64,000 bases of DNA from Nocardia tengchongensis (GCF_018362975.1 NZ_CP074371.1:3348001-3412000), one strand, 5' to 3'. Shown: positions 8,545-17,154, numbered from the stretch's first letter. The notes: generated from the sequence alone by a model not told the origin. Translations and numbers: made by a program.

Positions 8545-9063
8545 TTATGAACCCGAGCCGCTGGTCGCCGCGCCGAGTAGGCCGGAGAGGATGCTGGAGA
8601 TCAGGGCGCCCGGTAGGTCGCTGGTGGCGGAGCCCGAGGCGAAGCCGCTGGCGGAGCCGGTCAGGTAGCCGCGGCCGGGGCCGTCTGTCGAGCCGGTGAA
8701 GGCGTCGCCGCCGGCGTTGGCCAGTTCATCCAGGCCGCAGGTGGCCAAGCCGCCGCCGGAGCCGCTGGTCAGGGCGGTGATGATGCCGTTGGTGAGGCCG
8801 GCGGCGGAACCGGCCTCGGGGCCGGCGGAGGATCCGCCCAGGAAGCCGAGGGCGGAGCCGGTGACCGAGCCGGTGGCGGCGGAACTGAGCCAGCCCTTGA
8901 GGAATCCCTGGAGACAGGCCATGCCGGGCGGCTGCACCTCGGCGGCGGGATCGGCCTGAGTGACGCTCGGGCCTTCGATGGGTAGTGGGTCGGCGGCGGC
9001 CGGTCCGGCCCCCAATGCAAGTGCGATGCCGACAGAAGCGGTGATCAGAAGTGTATTTCGCAT
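8545..9063 (-). CDS. Secreted Gly/Ser/Ala-rich protein
   Basis: A 172-aa protein with a clear signal peptide: MRNTLLITASVGIALALGAGPAAADP, cleavage likely after AAA. The mature part is low-complexity, with repeats such as SATGSVTGSALG, SSAGPEAGSAAG and TGSASGFASGSA, and only two cysteines (ACLQG and ATCGL) that could form one disulfide. The small-residue spacing may allow membrane or wall packing, but no family is recognised. The ATG at 9063 is used because it begins the signal peptide; the longer frame is leader sequence. Confidence 0.62.
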   Translation of the reverse strand: MRNTLLITASVGIALALGAGPAAADPLPIEGPSVTQADPAAEVQPPGMACLQGFLKGWLSSAATGSVTGSALGFLGGSSAGPEAGSAAGLTNGIITALTSGSGGGLATCGLDELANAGGDAFTGSTDGPGRGYLTGSASGFASGSATSDLPGALISSILSGLLGAATSGSGS

Positions 9064-9312
9064 CGAAGACTGCTTTCCCCGTATTTCTTGGACGCTCGAC
9101 CAACTTAACTCGATGCGTGCCGCTGCGCAGGGTGAACGGGAAACTCTTCGTTCGCTCATCTCGATCGCGAAAAGTGCTGGGGGATAGCCAGACTCGTGGA
9201 CAGAGCTGTCTTTTCGGTGGGGTGCGAAGTTGTCGTCACGGTGTCGCGCGGAGAAAGAGTCGTGTACTCATAGGACCTGAAGCGTGGTCGGGGGAGACGA
9301 GGGGAGCAGGCG

Positions 9313-10323
9313 ATGAGCGGGACGCGATGGCTGTTGATCGAGACGTTCGGCGGCGGGGAGCCGACGGTGATCGGATTGGGGAGTGCGCCAAGGAAATTCG
9401 TGCCGCTCACCCAGATGTTCCGGCAACGGGAGACGCTGTCGGTCATTCGCGGCGCGCTGGCCACGACGCTGGCCCGGCTCGCGCCGGTGGACACCGTCAG
9501 TGAGGACGGGCGGCGGCGCACGGTGACGGTGCCGCTGCTCATCACGCCCGAACGGATGCACGCGGTGCTGCTGTGGTCGGGGCCGGTCGAGGAGGAGATC
9601 CCGCCGCGAGATCCCGTGGGGGCGTGGTATTTCAATCTGTCGACGTCGAAATCCACGCGGTCGGACGAGCTGCTCGATCTGTACGGTGTCGCGCCGGAGA
9701 ATCGGGCGCGTGAGCATGCCATCGCGAGCGTTTTCACCCGGGTGATCACCAACAGCGACGAGTCCGACGCGCTGGCGAAGGTGGTGCGGTCCGCGCCGGG
9801 AACCGAGCATCAGGCGGTGTGGACCGTGCGCCGTGACGACGGGGCGCTGCGGGCGGCGCACTTCTCCTGTCGCATTCTCGAAGAGCGTTCCGCCGCAGGC
9901 GAAACCGAGGTCTTCTTCCGCGGCGTCACCCACGACATCGGGGACGCCACCGAGGTGAGCGCGGCGCCGCCGCCGGTCATTCTGGAGCATCGGGTGCTCG
10001 ACGCGGCCGCGGCGGAGGGCGATTACCGAGCCATCGTGGATCTGCGCACGCTACGGCTGCTGCGGTGGATGGGGCCGGCCATGCCGGACATTGCCTGGCA
10101 GTCGCTGGCGGGGGAGCCGGAGCCGGAAATTCATCCCGAGGATTTGGCGACGGCCAAGACCATGAGTCGCGATCTAGCGCAATCGCGTACCTCCGGCGTG
10201 CTGCGATTGCGGACGCTCGACGGCGGGTGGCGGGCGGTGCGGGCCCGCGCGGTGCTGATGGCCCTGGATCAGTACACGACCGCCGCCCTGGTGACGGTGC
10301 GGGACCCCGACGCGGTGGACTAG
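9313..10323 (+). CDS. Rv3651-like PAS/GAF sensor-type protein
   Basis: A 336-aa soluble protein that I recognise as similar to Mycobacterium tuberculosis Rv3651, a protein with PAS-like and GAF-like domains and no known output domain. Shared-type features: WLLIETFG at the start, FVPLTQMFRQRETL near 35, VGAWYFNLST near 105, and the C-terminal RAIVDLRTLRLLRWMG with a later HPEDLATAKTMSRDL and GWRAV. No kinase, cyclase or DNA-binding part is present, so it may sense a ligand and act through a partner. The ATG at 9313 follows GGGGAGCAGG. It stands alone after a 250-base intergenic region. The family assignment is from memory of the sequence. Confidence 0.62.
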   Translation: MSGTRWLLIETFGGGEPTVIGLGSAPRKFVPLTQMFRQRETLSVIRGALATTLARLAPVDTVSEDGRRRTVTVPLLITPERMHAVLLWSGPVEEEIPPRDPVGAWYFNLSTSKSTRSDELLDLYGVAPENRAREHAIASVFTRVITNSDESDALAKVVRSAPGTEHQAVWTVRRDDGALRAAHFSCRILEERSAAGETEVFFRGVTHDIGDATEVSAAPPPVILEHRVLDAAAAEGDYRAIVDLRTLRLLRWMGPAMPDIAWQSLAGEPEPEIHPEDLATAKTMSRDLAQSRTSGVLRLRTLDGGWRAVRARAVLMALDQYTTAALVTVRDPDAVD

Positions 10324-10617
10324 CCCCAGCAAACAGACCAGCAGTAATGTTTGTTGGGTATATAACATCACCCGGCCGCGCGTCGCGCACACACGCCAGG
10401 TCAGCGTGATGTCCCGCGAAATACGCAGGTAGGCGGGGGATTTGCTCAATTGATCACGCACTGAGCCGATCGCTACACTGCCGTCGGTACGCACCCGCGC
10501 GAGCGGGAATCTTGCCGGTCATCCCCGTGATACCGCCTGGCGCGTCGTTGACAGGCCCTGCCCGGAAGCCCTGTGGCGTCCGGTGATCCGGGCTGCTCGG
10601 CGTAGGGAGGCGCAACT

Positions 10618-11544
10618 GTGCTCGGACCGGACAACGCGTGGTGGCTTCGCCTTCTCACCGGCCTGCGGCACTGGGTGGCGGCCCGCCTGGCTCGATCGAT
10701 GGTGCTGCGGAGCTACCGGTGCACGAAAGCCCGCGGTCTCGAGGCCGATCCCTCGGATCTGGTGCGAATCCCGCTGGACCGCCTGCGCATCGGCACCGTG
10801 ATCCGGCAATCGGGCCAGAACGCACGACATGTCGCGGCGCTGTCCGAGGTCGCCGCCGCACTGCCCCCGATCGTCGTGCACCGGTCGAGCATGACCGTCA
10901 TCGACGGCGTGCACCGCGTGCGGGCCGCGCAGGACAGCGGCTCGCAGTGGATCGACGCGGTGTACTTCGACGGCGACGACGGACAGGCGCTGTTGCTGGC
11001 CGTCCGGCTGAACACCGCGCACGGCCTGCCCCTGTCCGCCGCCGATCGCAAGGCCGCCGCCGAGCAGGCGCTGGCCTACTACCCGGATTGGTCGAATCAC
11101 CGGCTGGCCATGGCGATCGGACTGTCCGAGCGCGCGATCGCGGCCATCCGCCGCAAGTCCGCGACGACGCCCGGTCGCGAGACGCACCCCGTCGCAGCCG
11201 TTTCGGTGGCACCGGCCGACTTCCAGCACCGCTACGAGCGCACCCACGCACTTCCGGTGTCGCGGCGGCCCGAGCCGGCACCCGATCGCGCGTATCCCAC
11301 TCGCGCCCTGCGCAATCTGTGCTCCGACCCGGCCTTGAGCCGCACCGAATCCGGCCGCCAACTGCTCGCCCTGCTGGCCCTGATCCCCGCCGATCCCGAG
11401 GCCTGGGCGGACCTGGCCGACAATCTCCCGCCGTACCACGCCGCCCTCATCGCCGACCTCGCCGCTCAGCAGGCCCGCAATTGGGCGGCCCTGGCCCGCT
11501 CCGCGACCCGGCACACCGTGACGGAGAACCACACCGCTGCGTGA
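10618..11544 (+). CDS. StrR/ParB-N-domain transcriptional regulator
   Basis: A 308-aa protein with an N-terminal ParB-like domain (about residues 40-130) of the StrR/NovG type: VRIPLDRLRIG, ALSEVAAALPPIVVHR, MTVIDGVHRVRAAQ, then LAVRLNTAHGLPLSAADRKAAAEQAL and a helix-turn-helix (SNHRLAMAIGLSERAIAAIRRK, about 160-182). StrR-type proteins activate antibiotic biosynthesis operons by binding inverted repeats. The C-terminal 120 residues are Pro/Arg-rich then helical. No biosynthetic cluster lies next to it, so the target is unknown. The GTG at 10618 has GGGAGG seven bases upstream. The 294 bases before it show no gene. Confidence 0.75.
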   Translation: MLGPDNAWWLRLLTGLRHWVAARLARSMVLRSYRCTKARGLEADPSDLVRIPLDRLRIGTVIRQSGQNARHVAALSEVAAALPPIVVHRSSMTVIDGVHRVRAAQDSGSQWIDAVYFDGDDGQALLLAVRLNTAHGLPLSAADRKAAAEQALAYYPDWSNHRLAMAIGLSERAIAAIRRKSATTPGRETHPVAAVSVAPADFQHRYERTHALPVSRRPEPAPDRAYPTRALRNLCSDPALSRTESGRQLLALLALIPADPEAWADLADNLPPYHAALIADLAAQQARNWAALARSATRHTVTENHTAA

Positions 11545-11628
11545 GGACAGCCGACGATCGGTGGTTGACCCTGGGGGCGGCGCTCCGACCAGCTCGGTTC
11601 CCGGAGACATGAAAGACTGGTCGGATCA

Positions 11629-12633
11629 GTGTGCCGGGGTAGGTGTTACGGAGTGAATGCGTTGTCGGGGGTTCGCCGGGTCGAAGTCGGGGACAGCCAG
11701 GGTGGCGGTTCGAAGCAGCTTTTCGAGCAGTGGGAGGCGGGCCTGACCGATGCGTATGTGCCACTCGCGGTGTCGCCCCGGGGGACCGAGGGATTCCGGG
11801 GGTGGATCGCGCACGCCGCCTACAACGACGTGTCGCTGTCGACCGTGGGTGCGAGCCGCCAGCGCGTGGACCGCACCCGCAGCCTGATCGCCCGCACCGA
11901 CGACGAATTCCTGCTCGCCACCGTCCAGATCGCGGGCAGCGGCCGTTTGCATCAGGACGGCAGGGTGGCGCAGGTGCGCCCGGGAGAGATGGTCTTCTAT
12001 GACAGCAGCCGCCCGTATCGATGGGAATTCGACAGCGACTGGGAGATGTCGGTCGCGCGGGTGCCGCTGAGCCGGTTGCGCCAGCGGGCCGGTATCACCG
12101 CGCTGGAGATTCCGACCGCGACCACCGTCGCGCGGAACAGTCCCGCCGGTGTGGTGGCGGAGTTCCTGCGCGAGCTCACCGAATTGCAGAACACCGCACC
12201 GGAACAGGCTGCGGTACTGGCTAGTTCGACCGTCGACCTGCTGGCCGCCGCGACCGCCTTGACCGCCGGTCACAAGGTCCCCGGCGAGTCGTCCGATACT
12301 CTCACGCGCCGCCAGGTCGTGGAATTCATGCGTCGGCACTGCCGTGACACGACACTGACGGTATCGGCGATCGCCGCGGGTTGCGGGGTGTCGCGCCGGA
12401 CGTTGTATCGGGTGCTCGAGGAATTCGAGGAGGGCCCGGCGACGCTGTTGCGCCGCATGCGGGTCGAGTACGCGTGCGGATTGCTCACCGCGCGAAGGGA
12501 TCTCCCGGTGACCGCGATCGCGCACAGCGCCGGATTCGCCACCGAGCGGCAGTTCTATCGCGCTTTCCGGGTCGAGACCGGCACGACGCCTGCGGCCTTT
12601 CGTGCGACCGGGGTACTGCCCCGGACCCTGTGA
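11629..12633 (+). CDS. AraC-family transcriptional regulator
   Basis: About 334 aa. The N-terminal cupin-like sensor part (AraC_binding_2 type, residues about 20-200) includes DDEFLLATVQIAGSGRL and VRPGEMVFYDSSRPY, a signature of this group. The C-terminal HTH_18 part (about 230-330) has two helix-turn-helix units, LTVSAIAAGCGVSRRTLYRVLEE and LPVTAIAHSAGFATERQFYRAFR. The start is uncertain: GTG at 11629 has no Shine-Dalgarno, while TTG at 11662 has GGAG eight bases upstream and would make a protein 11 residues shorter. No adjacent target gene. Confidence 0.82.
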   Translation: MCRGRCYGVNALSGVRRVEVGDSQGGGSKQLFEQWEAGLTDAYVPLAVSPRGTEGFRGWIAHAAYNDVSLSTVGASRQRVDRTRSLIARTDDEFLLATVQIAGSGRLHQDGRVAQVRPGEMVFYDSSRPYRWEFDSDWEMSVARVPLSRLRQRAGITALEIPTATTVARNSPAGVVAEFLRELTELQNTAPEQAAVLASSTVDLLAAATALTAGHKVPGESSDTLTRRQVVEFMRRHCRDTTLTVSAIAAGCGVSRRTLYRVLEEFEEGPATLLRRMRVEYACGLLTARRDLPVTAIAHSAGFATERQFYRAFRVETGTTPAAFRATGVLPRTL

Positions 12634-12681
12634 TCGGGTCCCGGAGATCGCTCGTTGCCCGGCTCCGGCTCGTCTGCTAGC

Positions 12682-12712
12682 TTCTACGTATCTACTTAGT
12701 AGATGCGTAGAA
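12682..12712. promoter_or_regulatory. Long palindrome, orphan operator candidate
   Basis: Two 14-bp arms, TTCTACGTATCTAC (12682-12695) and GTAGATGCGTAGAA (12699-12712), separated by TTA and with one mismatch. AT-rich relative to its surroundings and shaped like a TetR/PadR-type operator. It lies after the AraC gene, and no convincing gene begins within 170 bases on either strand. Confidence 0.5.
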
Positions 12713-12818
12713 AAGCTTGGGCCGTAGACCACCTGCGGTCCGGGGGCGCCGTGGGGACGGCGTCGTTGCGGCGGGATTGTGCGGACCCCTCATCGCGCAC
12801 AACTCCGGCGGAACCACA

Positions 12819-12850
12819 GGGGCGGGGCCGCGTTCCAGCGGCCCCGCCCC
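12819..12850. terminator. Strong GC hairpin between convergent genes
   Basis: A perfect 13-bp stem, GGGGCGGGGCCGC (12819-12831) with GCGGCCCCGCCCC (12838-12850), loop GTTCCA. It lies 34 bases beyond the stop of the GlsB-like gene on the minus strand, and about 190 bases beyond the AraC gene. Confidence 0.75.
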
Positions 12851-12884
12851 GAGTGTTTCGTCTTCGATTGTGCGCGCGACACGC

Positions 12885-13151
12885 TCAGACGCGTGCGCGA
12901 ATCCACTTGTAGATCGCCAGTACCACGATCGCGCCGACGATCGCACCCAGGAACGCGTGCTTGACCGGCGGATGCACGCTGAACTCGTGCGGCGAGAAGA
13001 GCAGGCTGCCGAGCGTCCCGCCGACATAACCGCCGACGATGCCGAGCACACCCGTCCAGATGATGCCGAAGTCCTCCTTGCCGGGAAGGACCAGCCGGGC
13101 TATCGCGCCCGCGATCAGGCCGATGATGATCATCGAGATGATGCCGCCCAT
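12885..13151 (-). CDS. GlsB/YeaQ/YmgE-family stress membrane protein
   Basis: An 88-aa small integral membrane protein with the transglycosylase-associated (Transgly_assoc) pattern: MGGIISMIIIGLIAGAIARLVLPGKEDFGIIWTGVLGIVGGYVGG, then a second pair of helices and WIRARV. Three predicted helices rich in Gly. These proteins are induced in general stress in several bacteria; the molecular role is unknown. An in-frame, family-length protein with ATG at 13151 and AAGGAG upstream. Followed on its own strand by a strong terminator, so it is monocistronic. Confidence 0.88.
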   Translation of the reverse strand: MGGIISMIIIGLIAGAIARLVLPGKEDFGIIWTGVLGIVGGYVGGTLGSLLFSPHEFSVHPPVKHAFLGAIVGAIVVLAIYKWIRARV

Positions 13152-13297
13152 GACACACTCCTTGCCGTTGGGTTCTGCTGCATCGACGGTAGCAGGGCGA
13201 AGGCCGGTAATGAGCGAGCCGAAACACCCGAATCTGCCCGTGGCGGGACGCGAACGCGCGCGCCGGAACCCCCAGGTCCCGGCGCGTGGGCGAGCGA

Positions 13298-14524
13298 TCA
13301 GACCAGCTGCAACGGCAGCGCCGCGATGTCGTTCTGCGTCATGACCGGAAGATTCACGATCTCCGCATCCGACCCCGCCAACCGCAGCGCCGGGAAGCGG
13401 TCGAACAACGCCGGCAGCGCGATGGCCGCCTCCAGCCGGGCCAGCGCCGCGCCCGGGCAGATGTGCGGGCCGTAACCGAAGGAGATATTGCGGTGCGCGG
13501 TCGGGCGGGTGATGTCGAAGTCGTCGGCGTCCTCGCCGAACACACCGTTGTCGCGGTTGATGGCACGGTAGGACATGACCACGCCCTCACCCCGCTCGAT
13601 CACGGTGTCGCCCACCGTGATGTCCTCGGTGGCGAAACGCATGAGCAGATGGGTCACCGGGCCGTCGTAGCGCAGCGACTCCTCGATCACCTGCTTCCAC
13701 TCCACCTCCTCCGACCGCACCCGGGCCAGCTGCTCGGGCTGGTTCAGCAAGGCGCGCACCGTGTTCAGGATCAGGCTGACCGTGGTCTCGTGCCCGGCGG
13801 CGACCAGCGCCTTGAGGTTGCCGACCACTTCTTCCTCGGTGAGCGGCTCGCCGCCCTCGTCGGCCAGGATCAGCGCGCTGGTGAGATCGTCGGTGGGAGT
13901 GGCGGTCTTGCGCCGGACCATCTCGGTGAAGTACACGTCCATGGCGTCGATGACCTGCAACCGCTCGTCCTGCGGGGTCATCATGGAGAAGAACTTCTTG
14001 TACCAGTCCAGCAGCATCGGGTGGTCCTCGCGCGGCACACCCATGAGCTCGGAGATCACCCGCATCGGCAGCGGGTAGGCGAAGATCTGCTTGAGGTCCA
14101 CCACATCACCCTCGCCGCCCGCCTCGTCCAGGTCGTCGAGCAGCTCCTTGGTGAGCCGTTCGATGCTGGGGCGCAACGCTTCCAGGCGGCGCGGGGTCAA
14201 CGCCTGGGTGGTCTTGATCCGCAGCCGGCGATGTTCGGAGCCGTCCACGGTGAACATGGAGCGTCCGGCGTCGATCATGCCGATCAGCGGCCACTGCCGG
14301 GTGACGACGCCGTCGCTGAACAGTTTCCAGGCGTTGATGTCCTTGACCAGGCGGGTGTCGGTGAGCAGCTGACGCGCGACGGCGTGATCGGTGATCGTCC
14401 AGGCGGGCGCGCCCAGCAGGTCGATGCGGGTGATCGGCCCGGCGGCGCGCAGGCGCGCGGTCTCACCGGCGAGATCGCCCACCATCGGATCGATCGAGAT
14501 GGCATGCGGGCAAGGGGAACTCAC
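13298..14524 (-). CDS. Cytochrome P450 of the conservon (second P450)
   Basis: A 408-aa class I bacterial P450. All catalytic signatures are intact: I-helix AAGHETT, K-helix ESLR (ExxR), and heme loop FGYGPHICPG with the Cys ligand. It is the last gene of the conservon; its GTG start at 14524 overlaps the preceding P450 stop (GTGA) and has GGAGG at the right spacing. An electron-donor ferredoxin is not encoded nearby. In Streptomyces conservons the P450 (CvnE) accompanies the CvnA-D signalling proteins, and its substrate is not known. Confidence 0.85.
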   Translation of the reverse strand: MSSPCPHAISIDPMVGDLAGETARLRAAGPITRIDLLGAPAWTITDHAVARQLLTDTRLVKDINAWKLFSDGVVTRQWPLIGMIDAGRSMFTVDGSEHRRLRIKTTQALTPRRLEALRPSIERLTKELLDDLDEAGGEGDVVDLKQIFAYPLPMRVISELMGVPREDHPMLLDWYKKFFSMMTPQDERLQVIDAMDVYFTEMVRRKTATPTDDLTSALILADEGGEPLTEEEVVGNLKALVAAGHETTVSLILNTVRALLNQPEQLARVRSEEVEWKQVIEESLRYDGPVTHLLMRFATEDITVGDTVIERGEGVVMSYRAINRDNGVFGEDADDFDITRPTAHRNISFGYGPHICPGAALARLEAAIALPALFDRFPALRLAGSDAEIVNLPVMTQNDIAALPLQLV

Positions 14525-15795
14525 TGGAAACCTCCGAGAGCACGAACAGGTGTGAAAACAACGGGAAGAGAAGTCATTCCGCACAGGAACGGGGACGGCC
14601 GGCGCACCAGGCTCTGCGCGGGCACTGCCAGATCGATGTCGGGCAGCCGGTCCAGCAGCACCTCGATGCCGGTGCGCGCCACGGTCTCCGCGATCTGCTG
14701 AGCCGGGAACGGGCAGCGGTATTCGCCGTGGCTGAACGCGAAGTGGGCGTTGTTGCCGCTGTGGCTGCCGTCGCTCACCGACTGTCGCACGTGCGGATCG
14801 GTATTCGCGGCCGCCAGCCCGAGCAGCAGCAGGTCGCCCTGACGAATCAGGGTGTCCGCCAGGCGGGTGTCGCGCGCGGCCCAGCGGCCGGCCAGGATCG
14901 AGTTGGGGGAGTCCTCCCACAGCACCTCGTTCATGGCCTGGTCCACGCTGCGGCGGCCACCGCCCAGCGCGGCCGCGAACCGGTCGTCGGTGAGCATCAG
15001 CCGCACCGAATTGATCAGCCAGTCCGCGGTCGGCAGATGCCCCGCGGCGGTCACGGCCATCAGGTCGTTGACGTATTCCTCATCGGTGAACTGCCCCGGC
15101 TGGGCGAGCATGCGCGAGACCAGGTCGTCGCCGGGCGCGGCCTTCTTCATCGCCAGCAGATGCTGCATGTACTGCATGAACTGTCCGTACGCCGCCTGGG
15201 CGTCCGCGCCGCCGTCGGCCATCGTCTTCATCGCCCGCGCCAGCCCGGGGCCCTCCACCTCGGGAATGCCCAGCAGCCAGGCCAGCACGAGCACGGGCAG
15301 CGGTTCGGCGAAGTCGGCGACCAGGTCGGCGGCGCCGCGCCCGCAGAAGGAGTCGATCAGCTGATCGGCCACGCTCTCGGAGACCTTGCGCAACTCGAAC
15401 TGGTCCACTGTCTCCAGCGCCGGTTCCACCATGGCCAGATGGCGTCGATGCTCGGCGCCGGCGGTGAAGTAGATCGACGGCATCGGCGAGCCGACCATGG
15501 GCAGCAGTGGCCAGTCGGCGGGGATGTTGGGCCACTGGTTCCACAGGCTGACGTCGCGCGGGAACAGTTCCGGAGAACTGGTCACCTGATGCATCTCCCG
15601 GTAGCCCAGCACCAGCCAGGCCGGGATGCCGCCGATCAGCTCGACCGCGGCGACCGGCCCGTGGTCGCGGCGGATCTCGCGGTAGAGGGAATTGCGGTCG
15701 GTGTGGAAGCGGGGGCCGCTGAGCGGCACCACCGTGGATTCGGGTCGCACGAAGCCGTGCGGCACGGGGCAACTGCCCTGCGCGGGCGAGGTCAT
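14521..15795 (-). CDS. Atypical cytochrome P450 of the conservon (CvnE-like)
   Basis: A 424-aa P450-fold protein. The general layout is clear (AEHRRHLAMVEPAL in the C-helix; heme-loop region FSHGEYRCPFPAQQIAE), but key positions are changed: the I-helix reads AAGHLPTAD instead of AGxE/DT, the K-helix ExxR position reads EVLW, and the Gly two residues after the heme Cys is Phe. The Cys ligand and the preceding Gly remain. It could still bind heme but may not activate oxygen in the normal way. Its ATG overlaps the stop of the GTPase gene (ATGA), so it is translated with the conservon. Confidence 0.78.
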   Translation of the reverse strand: MTSPAQGSCPVPHGFVRPESTVVPLSGPRFHTDRNSLYREIRRDHGPVAAVELIGGIPAWLVLGYREMHQVTSSPELFPRDVSLWNQWPNIPADWPLLPMVGSPMPSIYFTAGAEHRRHLAMVEPALETVDQFELRKVSESVADQLIDSFCGRGAADLVADFAEPLPVLVLAWLLGIPEVEGPGLARAMKTMADGGADAQAAYGQFMQYMQHLLAMKKAAPGDDLVSRMLAQPGQFTDEEYVNDLMAVTAAGHLPTADWLINSVRLMLTDDRFAAALGGGRRSVDQAMNEVLWEDSPNSILAGRWAARDTRLADTLIRQGDLLLLGLAAANTDPHVRQSVSDGSHSGNNAHFAFSHGEYRCPFPAQQIAETVARTGIEVLLDRLPDIDLAVPAQSLVRRPSPFLCGMTSLPVVFTPVRALGGFQ

Positions 15796-16409
15796 GCGGG
15801 ATTCCTCCAAGCGGTGGTCTCCGGCCGGTAGAGGTACTCGACCAGGGTGATCAGAACGTTCTTGCAGGAGTCGCGCACTCGCGCGTCGCACTCGACCATC
15901 GGGATGTGCGGACCCAGATCCAGCGCCTCCCGCACCTCGTCCAGCGACGGCCCGGGCCCGAAACTGTTGCACGCCACGATGAACGGCATGCGCTGGTGCT
16001 CGAGCCGGTCGATGGCGTACCAGGAGTCGGCGATCCGGCGCTGATCCACCAGCACGATCGCGCCCAGCGCACCGGTGAACAGCCGGTCCCACAGGAACCA
16101 GAAGCGTTCCTGGCCGGGCGCGCCGAACAGGTAGAGCACGTTCTCGTCGTCGATGGTGATCCGGCCGAAGTCGAAAGCCACCGTGGTGGTGGACTTTCCG
16201 GGCACCCCGGCCGGGTCGTCGACACCCTGCCCGACCTGGGTCATGGTGGCCTCGGTGTCGAGCGGGCGGATCTCGCTGATCGACCGCACCATGGTGGTCT
16301 TGCCGACGCCGAAGCCGCCCACGATCACGATCTTCAGGCCCTGCCGGGCATCCGCGTGCAGCGGCGCCTCGGACCGGAGCGGACGGTTGTCAGAGTTTGC
16401 GGAGTCCAA
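15792..16409 (-). CDS. cvnD: Conservon GTP-binding protein
   Basis: A 205-aa Ras-like small GTPase. P-loop GGFGVGKTT at residues 31-39, switch region with a Thr-rich TTTVAFDFGRI, G3-like LFGAPGQERF, and base-recognition region near VACNSFG in place of NKxD. This is the CvnD (MglA-like) component that works with the roadblock protein CvnB. The start is TTG at 16409 (AAAAGG six bases upstream), overlapping the end of cvnC by 20 bases; this gives the normal family N-terminus. The stop overlaps the next P450 start. Confidence 0.88.
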   Translation of the reverse strand: MDSANSDNRPLRSEAPLHADARQGLKIVIVGGFGVGKTTMVRSISEIRPLDTEATMTQVGQGVDDPAGVPGKSTTTVAFDFGRITIDDENVLYLFGAPGQERFWFLWDRLFTGALGAIVLVDQRRIADSWYAIDRLEHQRMPFIVACNSFGPGPSLDEVREALDLGPHIPMVECDARVRDSCKNVLITLVEYLYRPETTAWRNPA

Positions 16410-16743
16410 CGAGCACCTTTTCCAGCGTGTCGGTAGTGGGCAGCCAATTCCATTGCCGCGAAGCATGATCGGGATGACGAACGGTGATCTTGCCCGCGTG
16501 CAGCAGGTCCGACAGGAGGATGACGGTGATGCCCACCGGCAGCCGCAGCTCGGCCGCGATCTCCACCACCGCGGTCGGTGCGCGGCACATATCGAGGATC
16601 GCCGCATGCTCGGACTGCATGCCGCGCACCGGATCGCATTCGCTGACCACCAGGGTCACCAGATCGAAAGCGTCCGAATCCGGTCGACTGCGCCCGCCGG
16701 TCAGCGTGTACAGCCGATCCGGATCCTCGTCCGGCCTGGTCAC
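16390..16743 (-). CDS. cvnC: Conservon DUF742 protein
   Basis: A 117-aa DUF742 protein. Family features: RLYTLTGGRSRPDSDAFDLVTLV at the start, then CRAPTAVVEIAAELRLPVGITVILLSDLL (winged-helix-like core) and the conserved end TLEKVLVGLRKL. In conservons it forms part of the complex with CvnA, CvnB and CvnD. GTG start at 16743. The restored reading frame of the upstream cvnB would stop with TGA overlapping this GTG, as in intact conservons. Confidence 0.88.
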   Translation of the reverse strand: MTRPDEDPDRLYTLTGGRSRPDSDAFDLVTLVVSECDPVRGMQSEHAAILDMCRAPTAVVEIAAELRLPVGITVILLSDLLHAGKITVRHPDHASRQWNWLPTTDTLEKVLVGLRKL

Positions 16744-16785
16744 GACACGCTCGCCCCCGGCACTCGCGGGGCGGCGGCCAGATGC

Positions 16786-17154
16786 TCACCCAGCTGCTCC
16801 ACCAGCTCCCGCATATTGTGCCCGACCAGCCCGGCGTCGGCGTCCTCGCCGGCCACCCACCGCGATATGCGCGCCCACCCCGGCCTCCACGATGAACAGG
16901 ATCCCGCCGTAGAACTCGGTCATCGACTGCCGCACTCCACCGCGCCCGTCCCCGAACTCCACCGACGCACCGTGCGAAAGGCTTTGGATTCCGGCGGCGA
17001 TCGCCGCCAGCTGGTCAGCGCTGTCGTTCCCCAGCCCGGACGTGTGACAAATCTTCAACCCGTCCCCCGACAGCAGCAACGCGTGCCGCGCCCGCGGCGT
17101 ACGCACCAGCAACTGCTCCAGCAACCAGCCCAGATGTGTGGCGGACGGTGTCAT
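16786..17154 (-). CDS. cvnB: Conservon roadblock/LC7 protein, C-terminus frameshifted
   Basis: As written, 122 aa. Residues 1-97 are a normal roadblock/LC7 domain (LGWLLEQLLVRTPRARHALLLSGDGLKI, GIQSLSHGASVEFG, LFIVEAGVGAHIAV), the partner that acts on the CvnD GTPase. After residue 97 the product becomes Arg/Gly-rich and ends at 16786. Removing one C from 16856-16858 restores GEDADAGLVGHNMRELVEQLGEHLAAAPRV and a stop at 16740 that overlaps the cvnC start; that gives 137 aa, the family length. So the gene is either mutated late or carries a sequencing indel. The ATG at 17154 overlaps the cvnA stop. Confidence 0.8.
   Translation of the reverse strand: MTPSATHLGWLLEQLLVRTPRARHALLLSGDGLKICHTSGLGNDSADQLAAIAAGIQSLSHGASVEFGDGRGGVRQSMTEFYGGILFIVEAGVGAHIAVGGRRGRRRRAGRAQYAGAGGAAG

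Noticed and set aside
10324..10617. Possible small gene or RNA before the StrR-like gene
   Set aside because: No frame with a good start, no structure and no sigma-factor promoter that I can support.
12703..12912. Small plus-strand open frame after the AraC gene
   Set aside because: It starts inside the 12682-12712 palindrome, has no Shine-Dalgarno, encodes an Arg/Ala-rich peptide and runs into a terminator stem.
13286..14701. 471-codon plus-strand frame over the P450 genes
   Set aside because: Shadow of the conservon P450 frame; the product is Gly/Arg-rich with no fold pattern.
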